A stretch of DNA of 29,185 bases from Apostichopus californicus (GCA_020650975.1 JAIPMN010005969.1:1-29185); one strand, 5' to 3'; positions 1 through 10,408 are shown, counted from the stretch's first letter. The notes: generated by a model from the sequence alone, not told the origin. A program made the numbers and translations.

Positions 1-271
1 TATATGATGTGGTTTGTCAGTATACTGTCCTTGAAACATGAAACTAACACTGCAGAAATTTCTTCCCTACAAAATAGATGTTTCTTTGGTTGTCTGCCTA
101 ACAATGAAGGAAACCATCCGATAATGAAAATGAAAATGGTCTGGAATGGTCACAAGATGTCATATCAGCCAATCAGACGTAAGAATGAAATGAAAGACGA
201 AGGGCTTGCAAATTTGTGATTGTTGTCTAGTACAATACGAATTTCTCTGCGCGTTAATAAAGAATCATACC

Positions 272-292
272 ATGCCTGGACGTCCATCATGA
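272..292 (+). promoter_or_regulatory. Short upstream ORF overlapping the receptor start codon
   Basis: A six-codon ORF (MPGRPS) starts 17 bases before the receptor ATG. Its TGA stop at 290-292 overlaps that ATG (289-291) as ATGA. If the transcript starts upstream of 272, this could tune receptor translation through termination and reinitiation. The transcription start is not known, so its presence in the mRNA is unproven. Confidence 0.4.
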
Positions 293-373
293 AGCGCAAC
301 TTCTTATTCCAAAATGTCTTCCTCTCTTACTTATTGATAATAATTTCTTTGACAAGCATTTTGCGTGTAACGG
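289..373 (+). CDS. Receptor exon 1: signal peptide
   Basis: The exon encodes 28 residues beginning MKRNFLFQNV, with a hydrophobic core (YLLIIISLTSIL), then ends in phase 1 at a strong donor (GG|GTAAGTT). Lys/Arg near the N-terminus followed by a Leu/Ile-rich stretch is typical of a cleavable secretion signal. I chose this ATG because it opens the hydrophobic segment and no longer in-frame start is visible. A separate phase-1 signal-peptide exon before an Ig exon is the usual layout for animal Ig-superfamily genes. Confidence 0.8.
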
Positions 374-3300
374 GTAAGTTAATTTATCTATGATATGGCT
401 GCTTGTTTCCTTTTTCATGTTTAAATTTAGTGCTAAACGCCGTTTGAAATAAACACAGAAGGACAAAAAAAAAAAAAACAGCTTTAAAAACTCGTTTGCT
501 TCTAAGCTTTTCCTGAAATATAAAACGTGAATATAACCTCTGCGACATATTTCATTCCTGTATTGTATTATATTATATTATTGTATTGTATTAAAGAGTT
601 CATAAAGTTTTTCTATAAACTGTACTTTTTATTTTAGCGAAGTGTCAACGTTTTATAATAGATCATATTAATTAAACTTATTATATTTGGTTTCATAATT
701 ACAAGTACAATTTATGAAAATCACGATCTTTTCTTTCAATGAACCTAATAAGATGTAAACTTGATGTATCGTATGTATATCTGTATTGGGATACTGATAG
801 ATTGAATTTAGACATAGTCTTAAATGATGGCTAGGCATACTGAGCCCATACTGCTTACGTTGACAGGTTTTATTTCATATGGTTATACAGATGATAAGTT
901 CTGAGTGTTCGTAAAAAAATGTCAATTTTAGACGTCAAAGATACACTCAGCCCATAGATTAGGTCTATAATTATTCCTAAGCGAAAGATTTTGCTAATAG
1001 CTACTTTTCATTTTTGTTTTGGTGTAGTCGAAAAGTTTGGAACTCCCCACATCCCCTGGATCCATACTTGTTGATTTATATCTCATGGTAGACCTGCCAC
1101 TCTAGCTTGAAGCATGACTTCAGACAGCTGATGAAATAAGAACTTAGAAGGGTTAAAAGTAAAGGGGACTCATGATGCTATCTAAGCATGCTTTTTCATT
1201 GTCTTGGTTTTCAAATTCGTCTTTCCCCCATTTCCAACTGATTTCCACAGAGATTACAGTATCTACTGTCAATTTTAAATTTTTTTACCACAGCAAAAAC
1301 TGGATCGTGCTGATAAATATGATATAAATCGGTAGCATGTGCTATTAGGATTACAGTAAGAACTGAGAATATCTGTAATACCAACAAATGCATCAAGCTG
1401 GATTTGTTGGGATTGCACGTATCCTCAGTTCTTACTGTAACCGTAATAGCACATGCTACCGATTTATAGCACAATCAATCCAGTTTTTACTCTAGTGCAA
1501 ATATTTAAGACATAAAGTAGTAACTGTGTTCTCTGTGTGTATCGGGTGTCGTTTCTTTCTTTTTCACTCCAGCAGTATCGGGAGATCTTAGTGCTTCTCT
1601 TGGCGCTACCATCCAGATGCGTTGCACTTGGCATGATACTCATAAACCATTGACGATAATATGGTGGCATGATGCTACAGTCATATTTAGACAATCCCTC
1701 ACTCACCTACAAGAAGAGACAGACAGATATCTAGCGACACTGCACGAGAACTCGTCCGTTGCCTTTCTTTACATTCATGGTGTTAAGTCTGAGGATAAAG
1801 GAGGGTATTCTTGTCATCCCTTGAATTCAGAGGCGAAAAAACACATCTGCAATGTTCTGGTGATAGGTAGGCCTACGTTGTATGATTCTTGTATATTAAA
1901 ACTTCAATAGCTGATCTCAATAATAGATAAGCGTATATCAAGCGCTTGAATGGAATTCATGTTGTCAAACATTTTAAATGTCAGATGTCTGCATATTGAT
2001 ATTTTATGGCTCCAGTTAGGATTTCCGGGTAACGGAATAGTTACAGTATTTAGTTCATTGTAATATCGAATTTCGTCCACAGAATCTCCCCGCGGGAATC
2101 CTGATATGAGCAGTACAGACGAGTTTGCTACACAGGATGAGTTTGAGCTAAATAGTACATCTAGCACACATGTACTTATCAATCAAACGGAGGACTGCGC
2201 TGTAGTTGCAAATGTCAATGTATCTTTTTTCACCCAATCTTCATATTTACCAGGTTAGTATTGATTATCATATATAATGATACTCCAGTTGTAAAGATTC
2301 ATGGAATTAAAATCATTGCGTTTCGAGGGGACTTCATTTAATATGTTTTTCAATCTCAAAGAACATATTCAAGTTTTACCCACAGTCAAAAGCATTTATA
2401 TCCTAAATTAGAAACACCAATGTGAAAGTCATTTCGAATGTAGCACTTCAAACAGTTATTTTCATCGAAAAACTGAAGTACATACCTGTGAAAGAAATGT
2501 TAATTTTATACAGAATGATACTTAACTTGAGCTATCTGAAGCACCAATTAACTCTTACTGAGATGTAAGAAACTGTCAAGTGTATACATTTTGTATGACT
2601 TTAGATTGTTGGACGATAAGTTCATAAGTTCATTCGACGAGTAGAATTCTACGAGTAGTATTCTACGAGTTTATACTATTTAAGGCATTTGATTAAGAGA
2701 ATTGCAATAGCTCCTGGAGCAGATTTTCATTTCTGGTGCTGTTTTTATTGCAGTGACAACGATGCAACTAACTCCGAAAATGGTCACAGGTAGTCTCGGT
2801 ACACATGGATCAACCTTCACACTAAGCCCGAACTCAACCAGTGTACCTTGGATCTTTATCGTGATCATTCTGTCTATTCTCGCAATCGTGGTTGTTGCTA
2901 TAATTATAGCAGTCGCAAGAAAAATACGTAAGTTTCCAAACAATCTTTAGGGATGGAAAACTGATCGTATCTTCTTATATCTCTTGAATAAGAGGCTATA
3001 ATCTCAAGATTTGCAACGTGAACCGCGAGATAGCAGCAAATTAGATTTGTTAACACTCCATACAAAACATTGGGCGACAATGCGAACTCCATTGACACCA
3101 AGGTTTATTTCATCTGTAGTGATATAGTTATGCAAGTCCTCATTTACGTAATGATAGTTAATATTCCATGGTGATTTAAGGACTTTTATATAATGAAGTG
3201 TATTAGACCACTTAAAAACTGAAGCATAACATTTCCTATGAATATTTTTGAGTGTTATTTGTGTATTATTTAAGGTTTCGTCTAAGAGTTATGGGTTCCT

Positions 3301-6300
3301 TCACAACCTAATATAAGGCTTTTACATATCTGCATGTTCATTGCATGAAAGGTTTTGAAAAGGAAAATATGTAGAAACACTCAATTTATCGGTCTGGTGT
3401 CCTTTACATCACACATTTCGTTTTCATTAGTCCTATGTGGATTAAAGTTAATTTAAAGATGAAGCCGTATGAATTAATGCTATGTAAGCTTTATCGAATC
3501 TCGATAATATTATGACAGGAATTTCAATATAGAGAAAACAATACACCTATGCTGTAAAATGTCACATGATCCAACTAGTTGGTGTTCATATCCTCAACAC
3601 AAATGTTTTGAAAACCATATGGTATCAATTTAGTAGTATTGGGAAATTAGCTATTAAACTTAGTAACAATTTCAATCTATCATTTCATCTTAACAGTGCT
3701 TTGAGATTATAAAATCTTTACAAAGAAAGGTCTCTTTCATGATGATAGATAGGAATTAGGGGTTGATTTTCTGTTATTTGTTGTGTGGACTTATGAATTA
3801 TAGTTTATTACCAAAACGGAAAATCGCACTGACTGTTGTTTTACATAATGATTCATCATTTCATTTATTTTATTTCAACTGAGCAAATTCAGCATGTTAT
3901 ATACAATGAACGAGATATCCCGCATAGTGTGCACATTTCTACAAACGTCCTTGCTGTATACTCTTCAAACTTACTTACGTTCTTACGATTATTTGGGAAA
4001 TGTTTACTTGATATAGTAATAAACATATATCAGAAAATACTGGTCAAAAGTAACAAGAGATGTTTATCTTTATTTGTGTTATAGTAGTTATCCATCCCAA
4101 ATTAGCATAATCATCACTATGTAAACGCCCACATTGCAAGAATGACTGCTTCCCACCATAAACATTGGTCATATAGTTCAGACAATCAAAGCAAAGTGAG
4201 TCATACTAATTCTGTAGAAGAAACAACGCGGGAATATCATCAGATTATTTTTCAATGGTAAATTATTCACAAATTAGACCCTTTTCAGTTATATTTGAAA
4301 ACAGGTGTATAGAATTAAGTATTAATATAATAGAATGTCCTAGGATTACCGCCTTATCTAATTTATGCTACACTTCTTCCAAACTGCAATCACAGCACAC
4401 ATCTGTGCTTATGCGAAATTAAGTTATAAATTGTGGGGGAGAGTGAAAAATGAACACATCAGTTTCGTGAAAGAAAGAAATATGAAATATGTTCATTTTA
4501 AGACATGTGAAACTGAAAACAATTGAGCAGAAGAGAAATCCTTAGTTTAAATTGCTTTCGTAGACCTATTGACGTTGCTAAGCATTACAATAAGTAATAA
4601 CTTTATCTTTCACTTTTCCTTTGACAGGCTCTCCTGCGCAGTCACAGTCCTCAAATTTAATCACAATGTCGTAAGAATAAACAGTTTTAATTCCATTCAT
4701 GTCCAGTTATTCACAGTAAGTTAAATCACACAATAGTATGAATAGACGCGACAAATAAAAATTATTAATAACTTACAAAGGCTATTGGTACTTGATGCCT
4801 CTAACTTGTCGGTACAATATCAAAACTGATGTTGGTGCGTTTCATGGAAACACGTTAAATGACATACATATCGAGGCATGAACCTTTATAGACGGGCTAT
4901 ATAGGTGGATACAAAATGTATGAATACGGTTTTGGTTGTGAGTTCGTTGAATGCGACTCCCATGTACGAATGTGTGTTTATGAGTGTTGATTGGGTGGGT
5001 GTCTTCCCCGAAAACTGAAAAAAAGCTAGAGAATAAATGGTGTATTCTAATGCAGATTAGACTATAATACAGGACTTAAATAATGTCTAAACTCACGTTT
5101 TGCTAATAAATAATTTTGGATTCAGAAATAAAATCTTCCGAGCTTTTGCGCACGGAACTAATATCCTCTGCAAATTGCATCTTCGCGTCCGACTAAAACG
5201 CTGATGGAACTCATTGCAATTTATATAAAAGAAAAAGTTTCTTTGGAAATCAAACAAATACAAACACTTCATTCTGGCACTCTTAGGAATACATGGCTCT
5301 GCTGATCATTTAGACTAATGCACTTACATATACCTATTTTCTTTTGTAAGAAACCGTTCGTTGCCCTCTGTCCCGGTAAAACTCATTCGTTCATCAACTT
5401 CGCGTTACTCTGGTGACCAAGGTAATGGCATTTTAAGAAGTTTAAGAAGTTTTGTATAACTTGACTCCCTTTTACTGAGAACCATATCAGAACAAACTAC
5501 ATTTTGTTATTTTACTATGTGCAGTACCGTAACGGCTAAATTGGTTTTAATAAAGCATTTCTCTCAAAATACTTCAGCTTTGATTAAAATCCTATATCAA
5601 TATCCAAATTGAGAATCATCATCAGTGTTTCAAGCATTGTTAAACTAGATTAGTCGCACAGATCTTGATAATTATGTCATGGTCATTTATAATACTTTAA
5701 ATAAAGAGAAAGAGGAGATACGTCATGTCTTTCCACGACTTATATAAACACACAGTTAAGAAAGCTTTGAAAATCCCCATTAGTTCAAGCAATAATTTCT
5801 ACTTACTTAATTGGTTTCTACACAAACATATGTGAGGTTCCTAAATTCATATAGAGTTGTTTGTATCTTGCAGGTATTTACAATGCTATCCGAGAAAATG
5901 TCAAAAAGAATCACAAGACAACTATATTGGAGATACCGCTTGAAGACATAACCTTTGATGTGCAAATCAGGAAAGGAGAAAAAGTCCAGTCTTGGCGAGG
6001 AACCTTCACTCACCCTAAGCATGGAGTAGTCACTGCAATGATCTCGTCAGCAAGTGGTAGCCTATACATTTCAAATATTATGTGTGTTTTGTGTTGATTC
6101 TGCTAGGCTAACCTATCGACTATATCATAGTTTCCAATGTCCGACATACAATGAAATTGTTAACATACAACCATTACAAAGGTGGTATGTTTCAGTTTAT
6201 TTCAACGGCCACATATTGCTTACCATAGGTCGTGTAACTGACTATGCAATCAAAGAGAAACACTGTTGTAAAGATGATTAATCAGTTCACTTTACAGTAA

Positions 6301-9300
6301 GGAAACACAATCTAGAACTTTAGCGATATTTAATAGTTATTGACATAAACATTTATATGGTTAATATAATTCTTATTTGTTAGTTATAACATCAATCTCA
6401 CATTGGTTTATGTTAACTCACAATGGAATCGATATGCCGTCTCCTTCAGTTTTCTGATGAGTTACATTACATTGCCTACATTATATTGAGTTACATAGTA
6501 TTTCTACCATAAATTGGTAAATTTTGAATAACTGTTATATGCTCCTTTGAGCTAATTGAACCTTCTAAGACAGAAGGAGGTTGCCCTTAGCAACAATTTA
6601 AGTTTATCCAATCTCAATATTCCAGATACTAACGAGCTTCGTCTTTACACCGAGTGGTTCCGTTACGTCAGCAATATCGTTACGTTACCTGCAGAGAGCG
6701 AGAACATTGTGTTGATATACGGATTGTGTCTGGATATAGGTACGTCTAGAAGGAACGTTTATATTGGTTTAACGTGGTAAAAGATATTTTATGTATTCAT
6801 AATAAATCTTTTTATACATTACATTTGGTAAGATGAGGGGTGCTGAGAACAGTGCTTTTCAATACGATTTCATTTCGCGTTTGGATTTATACCATCAAAG
6901 AGGAAGTAAAACAACGGGAACAAGTCAGCATAGCAGGAGAGTACATGAAGCTGTTGTTTGCTTGTGTTAAAATACACTCGTTTAGAAAATTGATTGAAGA
7001 CGAGACACTTCAGTAAAAGCATGAGACCGAATCGGGGGGGGGGGGGGCTAACAGTCACTGTTACCTCGGAACAGAGTAAGAATAAAGTCTGTTACTCACT
7101 CAGTTCCAAGGAAATATTCAGTACTTCCATTATACCCTTACACCCTTAATTATCTCATCATAAGTTTGCTCCATCCATTATAAAGAGTTATAATTTCTTA
7201 TGCATTACAATCTCTTGATATAATCAGTTGATATTATCCTGCACTATATTTGATAGTGTTCACGTGTATTATTATTATTATCCGATCTTACGTCATACAA
7301 TCTTATACATCATTAAATTATCTACTCAATCATTTAACATTTGCTCCGTTATTCGTTCCCTCTATAAGTTGTCGATATATGGTGATACGATTGAAATAAT
7401 TATGAAATAATTACGTCACATGGTAAGACTAATATGAATCAACAATTCAATGTTTTCATCTCCTTCTCTTACCTTGAAAGACAACATTTTTCTGGTCAAA
7501 GAATACTTGAGCAGTGGATCACTGTCTGATCATCTTAATGCTGATCGCTCAATGGACATTAAATATACCGACTTGATGAAGGAGTCTAGAAGGTCAAAGT
7601 TCATTTCATTTACGATGGATATCATTCGTGGCATGAACTTTCTTAATTCTAACGGGGTGCGTTCTTTCTTGAGTTTTTTTTGTCGTTAAAGTTTACAAAC
7701 ATAAATCTGGAATCAGTGTTGTGTGACTACAGCAAAATTGACCCATGGTATGAATAAACCCATAAATTATTCACACTTTTATGACGATAACACAGGACAG
7801 TACTAATTCCAAATATATTAATAAAACACATGGTTTATGTGATGCAATGTAAATATATGTTGATAGGTAAGTACGTATAACAACGTAGATACCTAACGGT
7901 AGATACCTAACTGTTTCTGTTATCTTACAAAAGTCACACCATTGCAGGTAACACATTTGTAATCTCTATTCACCTCTAACATATACATCTTAATCAAACA
8001 TCTGCAAATCATTGTATTATTAAGATGCGAACTTACACTGTTGTTATATCTTTTTTGTCAACACTGTTGTTCTATTGCGTTTATGTTGAAGCTCATTTGG
8101 TTTTCTATTGATGTATGTCAAGTGGTTGCCACATGTGCTTCCTCTCAGTGATGTTAACATTACTATGGCACATCACATTAATAAATTATTTTAAGAATTG
8201 GAAACATGAAAAATGCTGACCTGTATTCTATTTTACAATCGTTTACATCTGATGCTATTTTAATGCTTTTTTTTTTAACTTACTTGTCCTTCGCCAACGT
8301 TTAAATCACCGTGCCATCATTCCACTTATCATCATTTTTTTTCAGTGGGCTCATCCGGGGCTCTGTTCTTCAAAAATATTAGTAAGTGCCGACCAGACGT
8401 GCAAGCTTTACGATTTTTGTTCAGTTGATGATGTGAAAACAAAAGTTTCGGCAATAATTAAAAAGGTTTGTACGTTTGAAGTTCATTACTTTATAAACTA
8501 TAATGTTCAACAATTACAAAAAATAAAACCAAGAAACGTAACACCGTAAGTTGTTTATTTGCCGAGATAGTTATAGACAGATCGCTATGGTGTTGTGGTT
8601 TAAGTTTCTGACCCATTCAGGTATAGGTTTCGCATTTCACCCTTATTGTTTATTGAACATGATAACCAATGGAGGTTATCGCTAAAGGAGGATTTATATT
8701 TAGTACTAAATTTTTGATAAGCAAGAAATGATAACCTTTCTATATAAAATCAATTCTTATAACAGAGAGTGACGAAACTTGAGTGGATCGTGCCTCCGGA
8801 GACCTTGTGTTACAGAGAATACAACTACTATAGTGATGTATGGACAGTTGGTACAGTCATTTGGGAGATCTTCTCAATGGGTGAATATTTAGGATGATAT
8901 TAAATAATAATAATAATTTATAATATTAGGAAATTGAATCAAAATATAGTTCATTTGTTTATAGACTAAACGTTAATGTTGTTTCAGTTCCTGTAGTTCA
9001 CTTCCATCTAAGGTAGGCCTACATTTGCGAATGTCGTTATTTCAAATTTGTTCAACGGTGTATCAAGATCTTACATAAGAACACAAACTAGATTCTTAAC
9101 ATATAAACATAACCTTTTTGTTACAAATCATAACACAGGAATTCCGCCTGATGAGGTACAGCCTACTGTTGTTAACGCTTCTGCTGAGAAAGTCTCTTCC
9201 CGGGTGTCATTTATGGGGAACACGAAAGATTTGCCACCAAAGCCTGCGCAGTGCCCGTATGTAGTGTGAGTATGACATAATCGTCTTCGTGAAAGAGTTA

Positions 9301-10408
9301 ACACTCGATCCTGAACAAGTTAATATGTGAACGTTGAATTTGTCAAAAGGGGTTGAAAGGATGGAGGGTGGGTCGGGTTGAGGGAACTTGTGGATCAGGA
9401 CATACAATCGATAGGATAGATATTTCATTGAGAAATCATAAGTTTTCGGACATCTTTTAAGTTGATCTATACTGTTAAGATTGATTTAATTTGAATTTCA
9501 AATAGATATAAGGCGATCACCCTTTGTTGGTCTCGTGATCCTTTGACTCGTCCTTCCTTTCGAGATTTGACGGAATATCTGGAGAGCGCTGTATCAGTTC
9601 ACCGTCTAACCACATGTGTTGAAAAGGTAAGCCTTAGGGTTAGTTAGCAAGCAAATACCATACATTTGTGGTCGAACAATGGTTCTTATTAAACACAGAC
9701 AAACCAAAGAAACTGAATTAATAATAATTAAAGTTTATAATCATGTGAAGAACACACTTACATTTTGGTTTTCTTTCCTCATTATCTACAATTACATGTA
9801 TACAAGGAAAATTTAAGTGAACGTTAACATACTCAACTTGGTGCAACAACTATGAACTGTGACAATACTATAGTTTTATCAAGACACGGCAAATAACAAA
9901 ATGCTAAACAAATGTTAATTCCATCATTGTGGATATTGTCACCGTAAGTATGTCTAAATTTTCCAACATTCTTATGTGGATATTACCAGGCATATGTGGT
10001 ACGATTCATCTTTCTTCAAAATGGAGGGTAAACGGTCCATGCATAGAGATATTCATGGAAAAAAAGTCGAGACTGGGGCCATCGGTGAATATCTTCGTGA
10101 TTACAACATACTAACAATTTAGATTAATCTAGAATAACAGAAGCATTTATTCATTTGTTATATTTCATTGGGCCGAAGTCGATGTTATCAATCTTGATAC
10201 TTGTAACAAAATATCACGTCTAATTGATGCATTGGCCTACATTGATTTAATTTGTTTCTATACGTTAGTAACCCGGTTTAATAATTTTCTACAGAAAACA
10301 GAAGAAAAATACCTATCTCCAGACGATCCGGTGCTTATAGACTGTTTGAGGAAAACCGATACAAAGTCTTCTGACGACTGTGCCTTCACAACCATGACAA
10401 CTGTTTAA
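289..10408 (+). CDS. Ig-domain single-pass receptor with tyrosine pseudokinase domain (12-exon gene model)
   Basis: Exons read from the sequence: 289-373, 1576-1866, 2083-2253, 2754-2927, 5874-6056, about 6574-6739, 7481-7656, 8346-8465, 8766-8880, 9139-9265, 9506-9626, 10295-10408. Every intron except the fifth has GT..AG ends and matching phases (1,1,1,1,-,1,0,0,1,2,0). Product of about 614 residues: signal peptide (1-28), one Ig domain (about 29-125), Ser/Thr/Asn-rich stalk (126-214), transmembrane helix (about 215-237), short juxtamembrane stretch, then a tyrosine-kinase fold from about residue 259. Catalytic residues are replaced (VAVK Lys to Ala, HRD to HPG, loop Asn to Lys, DFG to DFC), while SDVW and RPSF remain, so phosphotransfer is unlikely and a binding or scaffold role at the plasma membrane is inferred. 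The layout recalls Ig-containing receptor tyrosine kinases, but I cannot assign a named family. The unexplained phase at exon 5/6 leaves open a missed microexon or a damaged gene. Confidence 0.85.
1295..1488. repeat. Long imperfect inverted repeat (hairpin) in intron 1
   Basis: Arms at about 1295-1370 and 1420-1488 are near-complementary. The shared core is TAAATCGGTAGCATGTGCTA, followed by TTACAGTAAGAACTGAG, each with its reverse complement in the other arm. The spacer holds a second small stem (CCAACAAAT at 1381 pairing with ATTTGTTGG at 1402), so the whole 194 bp can fold into one stem. No convincing target-site duplication is visible. It could be a foldback MITE or a hairpin-RNA source. 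Confidence 0.75.
1576..1866 (+). CDS. Receptor exon 2: Ig domain
   Basis: A 97-codon, phase 1-1 exon encoding one Ig domain. The first cysteine lies in MRCTW, a Trp pair follows 13-14 residues later (IIWWHD), and the second cysteine sits in the standard F-strand motif DKGGYSC. Length and spacing suit an Ig V/I-type fold. The acceptor is a tandem NAGNAG (CCAGCAG at 1569-1575), so the exon can start at 1573 or 1576 with a one-residue difference and no frame change. The donor is ATAG|GTAGGC. A ligand-binding role outside the cell is inferred from the position after the signal peptide. Confidence 0.85.
2083..2253 (+). CDS. Receptor exon 3: extracellular stalk
   Basis: The open stretch follows the acceptor CCACAG and ends at CCAG|GTTAGT, 57 codons in phase 1-1. 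It is rich in Ser, Thr, Asn, Asp and Glu, with no recognised domain. Sequons N-S-T, N-Q-T and N-V-S predict N-glycosylation. There is one Cys. It joins the Ig domain to the membrane-proximal exon in frame. Confidence 0.75.
2754..2927 (+). CDS. Receptor exon 4: membrane-proximal stalk and transmembrane helix
   Basis: 58 codons, phase 1-1, after acceptor TTATTGCAG and before donor ATAC|GTAAGT. The first 32 residues are a Thr/Ser-rich stalk with one N-S-T sequon. A single helix of about 23 residues follows, starting WIFIVIILSILAIVVV and ending at the positive stop-transfer cluster ARKIR. The positive-inside rule puts the N-terminus outside and the kinase-like domain in the cytoplasm. Confidence 0.88.
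2928..5873 (+). other. Intron 4 of the receptor gene (2.9 kb)
   Basis: AT-rich and without a recognisable gene. A 43-nt stretch at 4628-4670 has intron-like borders (GACAG before, GTAAGA after), but including it would break the reading frame into exon 5, so it is not in the model. An 82-codon open stretch at 3836-4084 looks like chance AT-rich sequence. Confidence 0.6.
5874..6056 (+). CDS. Receptor exon 5: juxtamembrane region and start of the kinase N-lobe
   Basis: 61 codons after acceptor CTTGCAG. A basic juxtamembrane piece leads to EIPLEDITF, the usual entry to a receptor-tyrosine-kinase domain. The glycine loop reads IRKGEKVQSWRG, keeping only the middle Gly of GxGxxG. In the beta-3 strand the VAVK equivalent reads VVTA, so the ATP-binding Lys is Ala (about residue 295). 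Both changes argue against normal ATP use. The donor is AGTG|GTAGCC with another GT three bases earlier; both give phase 1. Confidence 0.82.
6574..6739 (+). CDS. Receptor exon 6: alpha-C helix to beta-4 (5' border uncertain)
   Basis: The frame is open and kinase-like: LYTEWFRYVSNIV suits the alpha-C helix, with a possible conserved Glu, and ENIVLIYGLCLDI matches the H-x-NIV-x-LLG-x-C region of tyrosine kinases. The donor at 6740 (ATAG|GTACGT) is phase 1 and fits exon 7. The acceptor is unclear: no AG in front of this frame gives the phase-1 entry that exon 5 requires. The best-looking AG (GACAG before 6574) is phase 0, and the tract in front of it is poor in pyrimidines. Confidence 0.68.
7034..7047 (+). 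repeat. Poly(G) run in intron 6
   Basis: Fourteen consecutive G. Simple sequence, prone to length error in assembly and to polymorphism. Confidence 0.95.
7481..7656 (+). CDS. Receptor exon 7: hinge, alpha-D and alpha-E
   Basis: The exon starts after a pyrimidine-rich acceptor (CTTCTCTTACCTTGAAAG) in phase 1. NIFLVKEYLSSGSLSDHL is the hinge and alpha-D region (family pattern L-x-VxEY-x-xxGxLxxxL). FTMDIIRGMNFLNSNG is alpha-E just ahead of the catalytic loop. The donor GGG|GTGCGT ends the exon in phase 0, matching exon 8. Confidence 0.85.
8346..8465 (+). CDS. Receptor exon 8: degenerate catalytic loop and DFG region
   Basis: 40 codons, phase 0-0, after TTTTTTTCAG and before AAG|GTTTGT. The stretch WAHPGLCSSKILVSAD aligns residue for residue with the HRDLAARNILV loop: the catalytic Asp is Gly, the Arg/Asn pair reads Ser/Lys. 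CKLYDFCSVDDV follows, so DFG keeps its Asp but the Gly is Cys. Loss of the catalytic base with retained surrounding structure is the main evidence that this is a pseudokinase. The activation segment encoded here and at the start of exon 9 has no Tyr in the usual autophosphorylation position. Confidence 0.88.
8766..8880 (+). CDS. Receptor exon 9: P+1 loop and alpha-F
   Basis: Phase 0 entry after ATAACAG, phase 1 exit before GTGAAT. LEWIVPPETL corresponds to the K-W-x-APE-x-L segment of tyrosine kinases with APE changed to PPE. SDVWTVGTVIWEIFSMG matches the SDVWSFGVxLWEIFS alpha-F block, including the structural Asp and Trp, so the C-lobe fold is kept. Confidence 0.88.
9139..9265 (+). CDS. Receptor exon 10: C-lobe (alpha-G region)
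   Basis: The exon opens GIPPDEVQP (family pattern G-x-x-P) after acceptor AACACAG and includes DLPPKPAQCP, equivalent to the RL-x-x-P-x-x-CP motif of tyrosine kinases. It leaves in phase 2 at GTAGT|GTGAGT, matching exon 11. Confidence 0.85.
9366..9384 (+). other. G-quadruplex motif in intron 10
   Basis: Four GGG tracts separated by loops T, TC and TTGA meet the simple G3N1-7 rule on the sense strand about 100 bp after the exon 10 donor. Whether it forms in RNA or DNA is not shown. Confidence 0.5.
9506..9626 (+). CDS. Receptor exon 11: C-lobe end
   Basis: YKAITLCWSRDPLTRPSFRD matches the closing tyrosine-kinase motif (Y-x-x-M-x-x-CW-x-x-x-P-x-x-RP-x-F). The CW and RPSF residues are intact. 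Entry phase 2 after AAATAG, exit phase 0 at AAAAG|GTAAGC. Confidence 0.9.
10295..10408 (+). CDS. Receptor exon 12: cytoplasmic tail and stop
   Basis: 37 codons plus TAA after acceptor TTCTACAG, phase 0. The tail holds EEKYLSPDD, where Y-L-S-P fits the YxxP pattern bound by CRK-type SH2 domains when phosphorylated, and ends MTTV, which fits the class I PDZ ligand pattern (S/T-x-hydrophobic-COOH). Both are short motifs and functional use is inference. Confidence 0.8.
   Translation, partial: KTEEKYLSPDDPVLIDCLRKTDTKSSDDCAFTTMTTV

Noticed and set aside
3836-4084. 82-codon open stretch in receptor intron 4
   Set aside because: AT-rich, hydrophobic by composition, no neighbouring splice signals that fit the receptor frame and no domain.
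4628-4670. Possible extra 43-nt juxtamembrane exon (GACAG before, GTAAGA after)
   Set aside because: It would enter in phase 1 and leave in phase 2, breaking the frame into exon 5, whereas exon 4 joins exon 5 directly in frame.
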